From NCBI GenBank assembly GCA_964611525.1, contig CAZTAL010000020.1, positions 1 through 64,000 on the forward strand: 64,000 nucleotides of DNA, in the 5' to 3' direction. Position 1 is the first letter of the stretch. Every line of letters begins with the position of its first letter. This DNA is from JAAYJR01 sp964611525 (GTDB taxonomy: Bacteria > Bacteroidota > Bacteroidia > Bacteroidales > Prolixibacteraceae). This document shows, in pieces, positions 26,218-35,764 of the stretch. The notes below the pieces were generated by a model. That model did not search any database and was not told the DNA's origin. It saw only the letters and a list, made by a program, of their open reading frames with translations. The position numbers and the translations under genes were made by a program.

Positions 26218-27204
26218 ATGATACTTAAAGTATTAAAATCAAACCGTATTTCTAACTATTTTCTGGTTTTATTACTGGGAATTATTTCTTGGTCAGATAG
26301 CCTTTGCGATCCTTTGATATATCCTTATAATCGCGGGGAATCAGAAAACCTTCTCTACAAAATAATCGATCATTTGTTAAAGGATTCATCATTTATTCAA
26401 AGTTTGGCAGGCCTTGTAGTTATTCTTTTTTTAGCCTTTCTTATTCAACAGATCAACAGCAATTATAATATAATAAGCTCAAGAACTTTTCTTCCTTCTT
26501 TTATCTTCATTATTATTACAGGAGGTCTGACAGGAATACATTCACTTCATCCGGTTTATATTGCAACGATATTTTTACTGATATCATTATACCGTCTTTT
26601 CAATGGTTTAAATAAATCAAAACCCTATTCTGCAGCTTTCGATACCGGTTTTCTGCTTGCTGTTGCCGCTTTATTTTACTTTAACATCCTCATCTTACTT
26701 CCTGCCTTTTTTATTGGTATCGGAATTATGGCAAGAGATAAGTGTTGGCGTAATTATTTGCTTATAATAATCGGATTCCTGTTGCCTTTCTTTTTTGCAT
26801 TTAGCTACACTATCGTAAATGATCAATTTTTGGAATTAATCAAAACTTATGAGTATAACATATTTAATATAAATAACAAACTACAGGGAAATATATCTTT
26901 ACAACTGTTTCTCGGATTCCTCACATTACTCGTCTTGCTGGGAAGCATAAAAATCATAAGTCAGTTTGATATTAAAAAAGTCAGTACCCGCAAATTTTTT
27001 ACCATATTTTTTCTGATATTTCTTAGTTCAGTTGCAGGAATTCTATTCATGCCAGGCTCCTCCCAAGAAATGCTTATAATAATTGCGATTCCTGTAACCT
27101 TCCTATTATCCGACTATCTTTTTTATCTTAAAAACCGGCTCTGGGGTGAAATATTATTATCCTCTCTTCTTACCTTTGTAATAATTTTACAAATAATCGC
27201 ATAA
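26218..27204 (+). CDS. Polytopic membrane protein, DUF6427-like
   Basis: 328 residues, mostly hydrophobic, with roughly eleven predicted membrane helices and short loops. It fits the Bacteroidota-specific family of inner-membrane proteins found next to purD and DUF2723 genes. No catalytic motif is seen. The ATG begins one base after the purD stop, so expression is probably coupled. A role in envelope or glycan assembly is only a guess from the neighbour. Confidence 0.7.
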   Translation: MILKVLKSNRISNYFLVLLLGIISWSDSLCDPLIYPYNRGESENLLYKIIDHLLKDSSFIQSLAGLVVILFLAFLIQQINSNYNIISSRTFLPSFIFIIITGGLTGIHSLHPVYIATIFLLISLYRLFNGLNKSKPYSAAFDTGFLLAVAALFYFNILILLPAFFIGIGIMARDKCWRNYLLIIIGFLLPFFFAFSYTIVNDQFLELIKTYEYNIFNINNKLQGNISLQLFLGFLTLLVLLGSIKIISQFDIKKVSTRKFFTIFFLIFLSSVAGILFMPGSSQEMLIIIAIPVTFLLSDYLFYLKNRLWGEILLSSLLTFVIILQIIA

Positions 27205-27364
27205 GTACACATGATAACAGTACTCTGACCGACTATACACCTCAAATGTTAAATATAATTCTCAAATTTTTAATTAGCTTATTTTTAAATAATTATAAAA
27301 TTTTAAACATGTAAATTTTAAGTTAATTTCTGTTAAACAGAATAAGATATTTATAGATAATTCA

Positions 27365-27372
27365 TATATTTG
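27365..27372 (+). promoter_or_regulatory. Putative -7 box of the acyl-carrier-like gene
   Basis: TATATTTG matches TAnnTTTG exactly. It lies 56 bp before the ATG at 27429, and a copy of the AT-rich leader core (27292-27308) lies further upstream. Confidence 0.5.
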
Positions 27373-27428
27373 ACCCTTAAATTCGTTTGTTCAGTTTTTC
27401 ACAAAATGCAATAAACAATAGTTATAAA

Positions 27429-27677
27429 ATGATGGCAATTATGGAAGATAAAAGAATAAGAAGAAATCTTTATCGCGTCTTACGAAAAACAGGGGTACAA
27501 AAAAATGATATTCAACCAAATGCTTATTACAAAAGGGATTTGCACTTTGATTCTGTAGACTGGAAGATATTCACATTTTACCTAGAAGGAATTTTTGACA
27601 TTTCGGTTCGAGACGAGGAATTACTTAACTTGGGTAGTGTAAATGACACACTTAAATTTCTTAAGAATACAGCTTAA
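27429..27677 (+). CDS. Acyl-carrier-protein-like small protein
   Basis: 82 residues from the ATG at 27429 (the open frame extends to a TTG at 27387; ATGs at 27432 and 27441 are also possible). Its second half reads like an acyl carrier protein: YYKRDLHFDSVDWKIFTFYLE, where Ser42 in the DSV motif is the place where phosphopantetheine is attached, then IFDISVRDEELLNLGSVND. The charge is more basic than usual for ACP, particularly KRIRRNLYRVLRKTG at the front. No synthase or ligase gene adjoins it, so its acyl partner is unknown. A strong terminator follows, so it is a one-gene unit. Confidence 0.65.
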   Translation: MMAIMEDKRIRRNLYRVLRKTGVQKNDIQPNAYYKRDLHFDSVDWKIFTFYLEGIFDISVRDEELLNLGSVNDTLKFLKNTA

Positions 27678-27708
27678 TTATTAGGATGATTATTAAATTG
27701 TTAAAAGT

Positions 27709-27747
27709 AAAGGGGATCAAAAAAGCTGATTCTCTTTTTATTTTTTT
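27709..27747 (+). terminator. Rho-independent terminator after the acyl-carrier-like gene
   Basis: AAAGGGGATCA (27709-27719) pairs with TGATTCTCTTT (27727-27737) over 11 bp, two of them G-U, with a 7-base loop. TTATTTTTTT follows. It ends 4 bp before the convergent TetR gene. Confidence 0.75.
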
Positions 27748-27750
27748 AAC

Positions 27751-28353
27751 TTATCTCTTCATTATCCCATAACACATAATCTTTAAAATTGTATCAACAC
27801 TTCGACTGAGGTTTACTTCTCCGTAGTTTCCAGCCGACAATGGCATTTCAAGACCTTTAATAGCAGTAGTTATGCCAATTGCTGCCAGATTAAAATCGTA
27901 AATTTCAAATTCATTTTTGCGTACACCTTCGATCAGTATTCTTTTTATCATCCGTATTTCGTCCTGTTCGTAGCGATGTTTTATATCCTCAATAAAACCA
28001 ACAGCGGTAACATCATTTTCGATCGCATGGTAAAAATTGGCAAGACTACGGAAAGTAGTCAATTTTGTCATTATATAGTCCCGCAATTTATCAACCGGAT
28101 CTGTATTCCGGTTAATCACAATTTCCAGTTCTTTACCTAATATCTCAACTTCTTTCATAATAACAGCCTGAAAAAGGTCTTCTTTACTTTCAAAATAATA
28201 ATAAAGAGAACTTTTTCCCTTTCTTACCGCATTTGCAATGTCATCAAGAGTAGTCTTTTTGTAACCGTATTTACTAAATATCTCCCTTGCTGTCTTAAGT
28301 ATGTTCTCCCGGTTAAAATCCCTTTTGCTACCATTGTCAGTATTAGTTTGCAT
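27751..28353 (-). CDS. TetR/AcrR-family transcriptional regulator
   Basis: A 200-residue one-component repressor. Residues about 15-60 form the helix-turn-helix DNA-binding domain: ILKTAREIFSKYGYKKTTLD followed by DIANAVRKGKSSLYYYFESK, the usual TetR signature. The remainder is an all-helical ligand-binding domain with no recognisable ligand specificity. A -7 box (28386-28393) and a repeated ACTTTTTA sequence upstream suggest self-regulation. Target genes cannot be assigned. The RND/ABC export operon is 18 kb away with no shared site that I can see. Confidence 0.88.
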   Translation of the reverse strand: MQTNTDNGSKRDFNRENILKTAREIFSKYGYKKTTLDDIANAVRKGKSSLYYYFESKEDLFQAVIMKEVEILGKELEIVINRNTDPVDKLRDYIMTKLTTFRSLANFYHAIENDVTAVGFIEDIKHRYEQDEIRMIKRILIEGVRKNEFEIYDFNLAAIGITTAIKGLEMPLSAGNYGEVNLSRSVDTILKIMCYGIMKR

Positions 28354-28372
28354 CTTTTTCCGTTTAGTTTTG

Positions 28373-28438
28373 TATAAAAAGTAAACAAATATAATTATTT
28401 ATTTAACCCATTAAAATTTATTGAACTTTTTACTTTAA
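28373..28438. promoter_or_regulatory. TetR gene promoter with possible operator sites
   Basis: On the minus strand TATATTTG (28386-28393) is a -7 box. It abuts TTTACTTTTTATA (minus strand, 28373-28385). A second related ACTTTTTACTTT lies on the plus strand at 28426-28437. The repeated ACTTTTTA is the sort of site a TetR regulator could bind to control itself. Confidence 0.35.
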
Positions 28439-28520
28439 CAGACGAAGATAAATATGACTATTAACAAGGCTTATCAACAGACAAATAAAAAATTATTTTA
28501 TTCGACGATCAAAAAATTAT

Positions 28521-30665
28521 TTATGCAAGTTTGAAATCTATCTGCTTCCTTTCCAAGCTGGTTTTCCATATTTCTACCTTCAATTCATCACCAAGCTGAT
28601 ATCTTTTATTATAATGCTGGCCTATAAGGGCATAATTTTTTTCATCAAGGATATAAAAGTCATCATCAAGGTCACGAATAGGAATCATGCCTTCAATTTT
28701 ATTTTCAAGTTCAACATAAATACCCCAATCAGTTACACCGGAGATAACACCCGGATATATTTCACCCAGATGATCCTGCATAAATTCAACCTGCTTATAT
28801 TTAACAGAAGACCTCTCGGCATTAGCTGCCCGTATTTCCATATCGGTAGAATGCCTGCAAAAATCTTCAAATTTATTTCTGTTGGCAGATTTGCCGCCAT
28901 TCAAATATCTTTCAAGAAGACGGTGAACCATTATATCCGGATAGCGGCGGATAGGAGAAGTAAAATGAGTGTAATAATCAAAAGACAACCCATAATGTCC
29001 TATATTTATTGTAGAATATTCAGCTTTAGCCATTGATCTGATAGCCAATGTTTCTACAACATTTTGCTCTTTCCTACCCTTCACATTTTGCATTAAACGG
29101 TTTATTGAATTAGAGATTTCCCCGGGAGAAGAAAGCTGTATGCCATAACCAAAACGATGTATAAAAGAATTAAATGATTCAAGCTTATCTGCATCAGGTT
29201 TATCATGGATACGGTAAACAAAAGTTTTAGGTTTTTTTTGTTTACCCGAATTGCCAATATACTGGGCAACTCTTCTGTTGGCAAGAAGCATGAACTCTTC
29301 AATAAGAATATTTGCTTCTTTTGCTTCCTTAAAATAAACTGAAAGCGGCTCACCTTTTTCTCCCAGTTTAAAATTGATCTCAATCCGGTTAAAGGCAATT
29401 GATCCTTCATTGAACCGTTCTTCTTTAAGTTTTCCTGCAAGATCACTTAATATCAGAAGCTCTTCGGCAAATTCCCCCTTGCCTTTTTCAATTATTTTCT
29501 GAGCTTCATCATAAGAGAAACGCCTATTTGAATTTATAACTGTTTTTCCAAACCATTCATTTATCAACTTGACGGAACTATCAAGTTCAAAAACTGCTGA
29601 AAAACAAAGTTTGTCTTCATGAGGACGCAATGAACAAACTCCGTTTGATAATCTTTCAGGCAACATAGGAATAACTCTGTCAACAAGATAAACGGAGGTG
29701 CCGCGATTTTGTGCCTCTGCATCAATTAATGTATTGGGCATCACATAATATGTAACATCTGCAATATGAATACCTACCTCCCAGTTTCCATTTTCCAGCC
29801 TACGTAAAGAAAGAGCATCGTCAAAATCCTTTGCATCTTCAGGATCAATTGTAAAAGTATTTATTTCGGTAAAATCACGGCGATTTTTATACTCTCTCTC
29901 TGGTATATTAAATCCGATTTTTTTTGCAGCCCGTTCCACATTCCCCGGAAAATCAACAGGCAATTCATACTCCGCAAGAATCGCATGCATTTCAGCTTCA
30001 TTATCCCCGGCATCACCCAAAACTTTTAATATGTGTCCCACAGGATTACGTGCCTTTGGCGGCCATTCAGTAATCTCGGCAATTGCTTTTTGTCCATCTT
30101 TGACTCCTTTAAGTTTTCCCAAAGGAATAAAAATATCAAATCCAACTTTACCTGAAGGTACTAAAAAAGCATAATTACGGGATATTTCAACTGTCCCGAC
30201 AAAATGTGTCTTAGCCCGTTCTATAATTTCTGTCACTTCTCCTTCCAGATCATGCTTCTTTCTTCGGGCATACAAAGATACCCGTACCTTATCTCCTTCC
30301 ATAGCATGATTCAAATTGCGCGATGAAACTAAAACAGGACGGTCAAATTCATCACTGTTTATATAAGCAAAACCCTGAGGCTGTAACTCAACGATTCCAC
30401 ATACAGAAGCTGTTTTGGCTACTATTCTGTAACTGCCTCTCGAAACCTGCTCCAAGTAATCATCGTCTTTCAGTTCCTGAAGTGCAATGTTAACTAAACT
30501 CCTACTTTTAGGATCCTTTATACCCAGCAAAGCAGAAATTTGTTTATAATTTATAGTCTTTCCCGGTTCTTCATACAACACCGAAAGGATTACATTTTTA
30601 AGTTTCTTCTTATTATATATCACAGACTTCCTGAGTTGCTTGCGTTTCTTTTTCTTTCCAGCCAT
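28521..30665 (-). CDS. rnr: Ribonuclease R
   Basis: Processive 3'-5' exoribonuclease of the RNB family, active on structured RNA. The 714 residues show the domain order. An N-terminal winged helix (KNVILSVLYEEPGKTINYKQ) is followed by cold-shock OB folds. The RNB catalytic domain has the acidic cluster DPEDAKDFDDALSLR (about residues 270-285) and HYTHFTSPIRRYPD near residue 590. A C-terminal S1 domain begins VISGVTDWGIYVELENKIEGMI, and the N-terminal tail is basic (KKKKRKQLRK). It is a single gene with no obvious operon partner. Confidence 0.95.
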   Translation of the reverse strand: MAGKKKKRKQLRKSVIYNKKKLKNVILSVLYEEPGKTINYKQISALLGIKDPKSRSLVNIALQELKDDDYLEQVSRGSYRIVAKTASVCGIVELQPQGFAYINSDEFDRPVLVSSRNLNHAMEGDKVRVSLYARRKKHDLEGEVTEIIERAKTHFVGTVEISRNYAFLVPSGKVGFDIFIPLGKLKGVKDGQKAIAEITEWPPKARNPVGHILKVLGDAGDNEAEMHAILAEYELPVDFPGNVERAAKKIGFNIPEREYKNRRDFTEINTFTIDPEDAKDFDDALSLRRLENGNWEVGIHIADVTYYVMPNTLIDAEAQNRGTSVYLVDRVIPMLPERLSNGVCSLRPHEDKLCFSAVFELDSSVKLINEWFGKTVINSNRRFSYDEAQKIIEKGKGEFAEELLILSDLAGKLKEERFNEGSIAFNRIEINFKLGEKGEPLSVYFKEAKEANILIEEFMLLANRRVAQYIGNSGKQKKPKTFVYRIHDKPDADKLESFNSFIHRFGYGIQLSSPGEISNSINRLMQNVKGRKEQNVVETLAIRSMAKAEYSTINIGHYGLSFDYYTHFTSPIRRYPDIMVHRLLERYLNGGKSANRNKFEDFCRHSTDMEIRAANAERSSVKYKQVEFMQDHLGEIYPGVISGVTDWGIYVELENKIEGMIPIRDLDDDFYILDEKNYALIGQHYNKRYQLGDELKVEIWKTSLERKQIDFKLA

Positions 30666-30980
30666 ATCAAAATTTTTTATTGCTGAAAAGATAATTATTT
30701 ATTCTAACTTATTGAAATATATTATTTAAAATATCATTTTCGAAAGATGAATTCGCTCCGATTAGTATATATTATCATCAAATCTTAAAGACAATTAGTA
30801 AAATTTTTGATTTAATATATTGATATTCAATTTTTTGTATTCTTGAATTCCTTTGTTCTCAATAACATTTTCTTCTCTTTACACTTTTCCCGAAGTAGTC
30901 TCAAATATGCCTTTTATTAACAATACATAACACTTTTTAATAAGAGGAATTTGTATGTTTGTAGGTCATTATAAAAAATA
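30666..30980. other. Divergent intergenic region between rnr and the Big_5 lipoprotein gene
   Basis: 315 AT-rich bases without a credible frame. The only clear element is TATGTTTG (30954-30961), a -7 box 19 bp before the lipoprotein ATG. On the rnr side TATCTTTT (minus strand) is a weak match. Nothing else was recognised. Confidence 0.5.
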
Positions 30981-32924
30981 ATGAAGATCATAAATAAAAT
31001 ACCCTATTTGATTGTAGCAGTTTCCATATGGTTAGCATTTGCTTCATCATGTGCCAACCAGGGCATGCCTACCGGCGGACCCCGTGATACTATTCCTCCG
31101 ATTATTGTATCTACGCGACCTGATTTTAAGGCACTCAACTATAAAGAAGATGAAGTGAATATCACATTCAATGAATTTATCATCCCTGATGAGATTTCGG
31201 AAAAACTTGTAGTATCGCCTCCGTTGAAAAAACGTCCTACCATTCTCACTAAGTCAAAAACCCTTATTATCCGATTCAATGAAGAGTTGCTCGACAGCAC
31301 CACTTATTCTTTGGATTTTAAAAATTCTGTAGTAGATAATAATGAAAAAAATCCATACGAAAATCTCCGTTTTTCATTCAGCACGGGAAATACATATGAT
31401 TCACTGCGTGTAGCGGGCAAAATAATCAACGCGTTTAATCTGGAACCTGTTGAAAATACCCTTGTAATGCTTCATAATAATTTACATGACTCAACTGTTT
31501 ATTCTAAAAGGCCCGATTATATAGCAAAGACCAATGAAAAAGGAATTTTTCTGATAGATAACATAAAAAAAGACGAGTATCACATTTTTTCTGTAAATGA
31601 TGTAAATAACGACTTACTATATAACGAAGGTGCAGAAAAAATCGCTTTTTATGATTCTGTTATAGGCGCTTATGCTGAATTTCACGAAGAATTAGATACA
31701 TTATCGAAAGGTGTGGATTCCATCCTAATTGCCGGCCATACACACTTTTATCCCGGCTCCATATACCTGCGACAATTTACCGAAGATATTTTTACTCAAT
31801 ATCTTAGCACATCAAGAAGAGACACAAGGTATAAATGCACATTTGCATTTAATGAACCTGTAAAAGATTCTTTCGACATTAAATTATTAAATAAGGAAAC
31901 AAGCGATTGGTATCTTATTGAACCTGACCAGGAATATGATTCCCTGACCGTATGGCTTGCCGATACTACTATAGCCAATATGGATACCTTACTAATGGAA
32001 TTATCATATTTACAACTTGATTCAACAAATATTCTCTACTTACATAAAGATACACTCGAATTGAATTTTTCAGACAAAAAAGATGATCCCAAACAAAAGA
32101 GAAAATCCCGTAAAGAGGACAATGAAGGACCACCACCTGTTCCACAATTTGAATGGATCACAAATTTATCTTCTTCATCATTTGACTTAAACAAGGACAT
32201 TATTTTAACCTCTCCACAGCCTCTGAAAAATATAGATGATTCAGGGATACTGGTTTTCCTAACAAAGGATACTCTTAAAACACCAATTGATTTTGATTTT
32301 GTCAAGGACACTGCTATGCATCGTACTTATCATATATCGGTACAGTGGGAACCAGAGATGTTATATACTCTTGAGATTGATTCGGCAGCCTGTGAAAATA
32401 TTTACGGTATTACAAGTAAAAAACTTACAAAAAATTTTGAAACACAGGAAGAAGACTATTACGGAGAGATCAATATAAATATAACTGGCGTAAAAACTCC
32501 TGTAATTGTCCAACTGCTTGAAAACACTGATGAAGAAAATGTGGTCAATCGAAAAACCATAACGAATAATAAAAAGATAGTTTTCGATTACCTCGCTCCG
32601 GATAAATATAAAGTGAAAGTTATATACGACAATAATGAAAATGGCAAATGGGACACCGGCAGTTATCAGGATAAATACCAGCCCGAAAGAGTGGCTTATA
32701 TTAATGAAGTAATAAAAGTACGTTCCAACTGGGTTAATAATATTAACTGGGATTTAAAACCTGATCCGACATTTACAAAAGATATAAGAGATAAGGAACT
32801 GGAAGAACGAAAGCGAAAAGAGGCAGAAGAAAAGGCCAGGGAGAAACGTGAACAACGTCAGGGGCCAGTGCAACAAGAAAATAATATGTTTAGACCCGGG
32901 GGATTCGGACCGGAATCTATGTAA
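30981..32924 (+). CDS. Big_5 (SbsA Ig-like) domain lipoprotein
   Basis: 647 residues. The signal sequence ends in FASSC (Cys about residue 24), then NQGMPTGGPRDTIPPIIVST, a start shared by a common Bacteroidota lipoprotein family. An Ig-like Big_5 domain follows (VNITFNEFIIPDEI and FSFSTGNTYDSLRV). A carboxypeptidase-regulatory-like fold around residues 145-210 (VAGKIINAFNLEPVENTLVM) comes next, then two more beta-rich segments. The C-terminus is a charged KRKEAEEKAREKREQRQ stretch. It is probably anchored in the outer membrane; its job is unknown. Confidence 0.85.
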   Translation: MKIINKIPYLIVAVSIWLAFASSCANQGMPTGGPRDTIPPIIVSTRPDFKALNYKEDEVNITFNEFIIPDEISEKLVVSPPLKKRPTILTKSKTLIIRFNEELLDSTTYSLDFKNSVVDNNEKNPYENLRFSFSTGNTYDSLRVAGKIINAFNLEPVENTLVMLHNNLHDSTVYSKRPDYIAKTNEKGIFLIDNIKKDEYHIFSVNDVNNDLLYNEGAEKIAFYDSVIGAYAEFHEELDTLSKGVDSILIAGHTHFYPGSIYLRQFTEDIFTQYLSTSRRDTRYKCTFAFNEPVKDSFDIKLLNKETSDWYLIEPDQEYDSLTVWLADTTIANMDTLLMELSYLQLDSTNILYLHKDTLELNFSDKKDDPKQKRKSRKEDNEGPPPVPQFEWITNLSSSSFDLNKDIILTSPQPLKNIDDSGILVFLTKDTLKTPIDFDFVKDTAMHRTYHISVQWEPEMLYTLEIDSAACENIYGITSKKLTKNFETQEEDYYGEININITGVKTPVIVQLLENTDEENVVNRKTITNNKKIVFDYLAPDKYKVKVIYDNNENGKWDTGSYQDKYQPERVAYINEVIKVRSNWVNNINWDLKPDPTFTKDIRDKELEERKRKEAEEKAREKREQRQGPVQQENNMFRPGGFGPESM

Positions 32925-33036
32925 ACCCCTTAAAATAAAAAAAGTTTTCTTCAATTATCATAAACTTTTCAGTGTAACTTGATTTCCGAAAAAATTTGTG
33001 GTAATTTTATACATAACTTTTTAAAATGGGGACATT

Positions 33037-33534
33037 ATGCAAAATGTAAAAAAACTACTTATTTTTATTGTACAAGACAGTATTGTATTCAGAGATCTGA
33101 TTGTCGGTTACCTAAAATCTAAAAATTACAAAAATCTAAAAACTTTTAAGACGGGTGAAGAATGTCTTAAACAAATTCATTTAAAACCCAATATTATTAT
33201 TCTTGATTATTCTTTTGAAGGAATTACCGGACTAGAACTAATGAAAAGAGTTAAATCTGAGCACCCTGAGATCGATTTTATATTCTTAAGTGGACAGAAT
33301 GATGTTCAGGTAGCAGTAAACATCATGAAAATGGGAGCTGCGGATTATATCGTAAAAAATGACAAAGCTCCTCAAAATCTTGTCGATTCCATTGAGTATC
33401 TGGTTTCAGGCGAAAGAAAAGAAAAAATTAAAAAAGGTTTTCAAATTGGAGTAATAGGTTTTTTCATTATGATGTTCCTGCTGGTTATGATCATAATTCT
33501 TTTAACCATATTCCTTGAGGATTTTAGTCTATAA
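33037..33534 (+). CDS. Receiver domain with a C-terminal membrane anchor
   Basis: Residues 1-130 are a response-regulator receiver fold. Asp57 in IIILDYSFEG is the phosphate acceptor, Ser85 in IFLSGQND and Lys107 in DYIVKND are the conserved switch residues, and Gln13-Asp14 stand where the Asp pair that binds magnesium belongs, so one acid is missing. Instead of an output domain there is a basic linker (ERKEKIKKGFQ) and one long hydrophobic helix, residues about 137-160 (IGVIGFFIMMFLLVMIIILL). The receiver would therefore sit on the cytoplasmic face of the membrane. No kinase gene is nearby. The upstream gene lies 112 bp away. Confidence 0.82.
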   Translation: MQNVKKLLIFIVQDSIVFRDLIVGYLKSKNYKNLKTFKTGEECLKQIHLKPNIIILDYSFEGITGLELMKRVKSEHPEIDFIFLSGQNDVQVAVNIMKMGAADYIVKNDKAPQNLVDSIEYLVSGERKEKIKKGFQIGVIGFFIMMFLLVMIIILLTIFLEDFSL

Positions 33535-33610
33535 ATTTCCCTTTGCCAGCATAATAATTTCCCCCACTATCTTTCACTCTTTTCAAAAGGTTATATTTGG
33601 AAACAGGCCG

Positions 33611-35764
33611 TCAACTACTATAAGCTTTGATCAAGAGTTCTAAAATTTTTTTTGCTGCAGCAGTAATCCTGGTTCCCGGTCCGAATATGGCTACAACTCC
33701 AGAATCATAAAGAAACTTATAATCCTGTGCCGGTATTACACCACCAACAATAACCATAATATCATCGCGTCCCAACGTCTTTAATTCATTAATAACTGCC
33801 GGCACCAAAATTTTATGACCTGCTGCAAGGGAAGAAACGCCAAGCACATGAACATCGTTTTCAGATGCTTGTCTGGCTGCTTCTTCGGGAGTTTGAAAAA
33901 GGGGACCTATATCTACATCAAAGCCCAAATCAGCATAAGCCGTGGCCACCACCTTAGCCCCACGATCATGTCCGTCCTGGCCCATTTTTACTATCATAAT
34001 ACGTGGCTGGCGGCCCTCCAGCCCAACAAACTGCTTCACAAGATCCCGGACTTCCCGGAACTCAGATTTATTTTTTGCTTCTGATCTGTACACTCCTTCT
34101 ATTGTTCTAATTTCTGATTTATATCTTCCTGCCACTTTTTCACAAGCCATTGTAATCTCCCCGAGGGATGCCTTTCTCTTGGCTGCTTCCACAGCTAATT
34201 CCAATAAATTACCAACACCCGTTTCAACCGATTTAGTAATGGCATTTAAAGCTGCCTCGACCTCTGACTCATTCCTTTCTCTGCGTAACTCCTTTAACCT
34301 TTCAATCTGGGATAACCGGACAGAAGTATTATCAATATCCATAATATTAATAGGATTTTCTTTATCAAGCCGGTACTTATTTATCCCCACAATTGTTTGT
34401 ACACTGCTGTCTATTTTCCCCTGAGCACGTGCTGCCGCTTTTTCAATACGAATTTTTGGAATTCCTGTTTCAATAGCCTTTACCATACCGCCAAGTTTTT
34501 CCACTTCCTCAATCAGTGACCATGATTTATGTGCCAGCTCTCCTGTCAGCGATTCAACAAAATATGAACCCGCCCAGGGATCAAGCGACCGGCAAATTTC
34601 GGTTTCCATCTGCATATATAGCTGGGTATTTCGTGCAATACGGGCAGAAAAATCAGATGGCAAAGCGATTGCTTCATCCAGTGCATTAGTATGTAAACTC
34701 TGGGTATGACCCAATACTGCAGCCATTGCTTCTATAGCAGTCCGCCCCACATTATTAAAAGGATCCTGTTCAGTTAATGACCAACCTGATGTTTGCGAAT
34801 GGGTGCGTAATGCCATGGACTTAGGATTTACCGGATTATACTTTTTAACTATCTTCGCCCAGAGCATCCGGGCTGCACGCATTTTGGCAATTTCCATAAA
34901 ATGGTTCATACCTATTCCCCAAAAAAAAGATAATCGTGGTGCAAACTCGTCAATAGCAAGACCGGCATTTATTCCCGCGCGAAGGTAATCCAATCCGTCA
35001 GCCAAAGTATAGGCCATCTCTAAATCTGCTGTAGCACCTGCTTCCTGCATATGATATCCTGAAATAGAAATAGAATTAAACCTTGGCATATGTTGCGAAG
35101 TATATTTGAATATATCAGCAATGATCCTCATTGAAAATTCCGGAGGATAAATATAGGTATTCCTAACCATAAACTCTTTAAGAATATCGTTCTGTATAGT
35201 GCCGGAAAGCTGTTCTGGTGAAACACCCTGTTCAAGTGCAGTTACAATGTAAAAGGCCATAATGGGAAGAACTGCCCCATTCATCGTCATGGAAACAGAC
35301 ATTTTATCAAGGGGAATTTCATCGAAAAGAATTTTCATATCAAGAACAGAATCGATAGCAACCCCGGCCTTCCCAACATCCCCAGTTACGCGAGGATGAT
35401 CGGAATCGTACCCCCTGTGGGTAGCAAGATCAAAGGCAACTGAAAGTCCTTTCTGACCTGCTGCCAGATTACGGCGGTAAAAAACATTTGACTCTTCGGC
35501 TGTTGAAAATCCGGCATATTGTCTGATTGTCCATGGCTGCATTACATACATTGTAGAATAAGGACCACGAAGAAAAGGTGGAAATCCCGCAGCATAATCC
35601 AAATGCTCCATACCCTCCAGGTCATCATGTGTATAAACAGGTTTTACCGGTATCTGCTCAGGTGTCAGCCAGTCTTTCTTAACATTATTTTCTTCCTTCC
35701 GGGTAAAAATATTCTTTCGGGAAGTAGCTGACTTGATATTTATTTTATGAAAGTCCGGTATCAT
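33611..35764 (-). CDS. mutB: Methylmalonyl-CoA mutase, large (alpha) subunit
   Basis: Adenosylcobalamin enzyme that interconverts succinyl-CoA and methylmalonyl-CoA, the key step to or from propionate. The 717 residues have the N-terminal TIM barrel (PWTIRQYAGFSTAEESN, the CoA and substrate tunnel) and the C-terminal cobalamin domain with the base-off motif GQDGHDRGAKVVATAY and SSLAAGHKIL. It overlaps the small-subunit gene by 4 bp. Succinate-to-propionate metabolism of this type is usual in anaerobic Bacteroidota. Confidence 0.96.
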   Translation of the reverse strand: MIPDFHKINIKSATSRKNIFTRKEENNVKKDWLTPEQIPVKPVYTHDDLEGMEHLDYAAGFPPFLRGPYSTMYVMQPWTIRQYAGFSTAEESNVFYRRNLAAGQKGLSVAFDLATHRGYDSDHPRVTGDVGKAGVAIDSVLDMKILFDEIPLDKMSVSMTMNGAVLPIMAFYIVTALEQGVSPEQLSGTIQNDILKEFMVRNTYIYPPEFSMRIIADIFKYTSQHMPRFNSISISGYHMQEAGATADLEMAYTLADGLDYLRAGINAGLAIDEFAPRLSFFWGIGMNHFMEIAKMRAARMLWAKIVKKYNPVNPKSMALRTHSQTSGWSLTEQDPFNNVGRTAIEAMAAVLGHTQSLHTNALDEAIALPSDFSARIARNTQLYMQMETEICRSLDPWAGSYFVESLTGELAHKSWSLIEEVEKLGGMVKAIETGIPKIRIEKAAARAQGKIDSSVQTIVGINKYRLDKENPINIMDIDNTSVRLSQIERLKELRRERNESEVEAALNAITKSVETGVGNLLELAVEAAKRKASLGEITMACEKVAGRYKSEIRTIEGVYRSEAKNKSEFREVRDLVKQFVGLEGRQPRIMIVKMGQDGHDRGAKVVATAYADLGFDVDIGPLFQTPEEAARQASENDVHVLGVSSLAAGHKILVPAVINELKTLGRDDIMVIVGGVIPAQDYKFLYDSGVVAIFGPGTRITAAAKKILELLIKAYSS

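Noticed and set aside
33942..34424. A 160-residue plus-strand reading frame inside mutB
   Set aside because: It is antisense to conserved methylmalonyl-CoA mutase sequence and has no start or promoter of its own.
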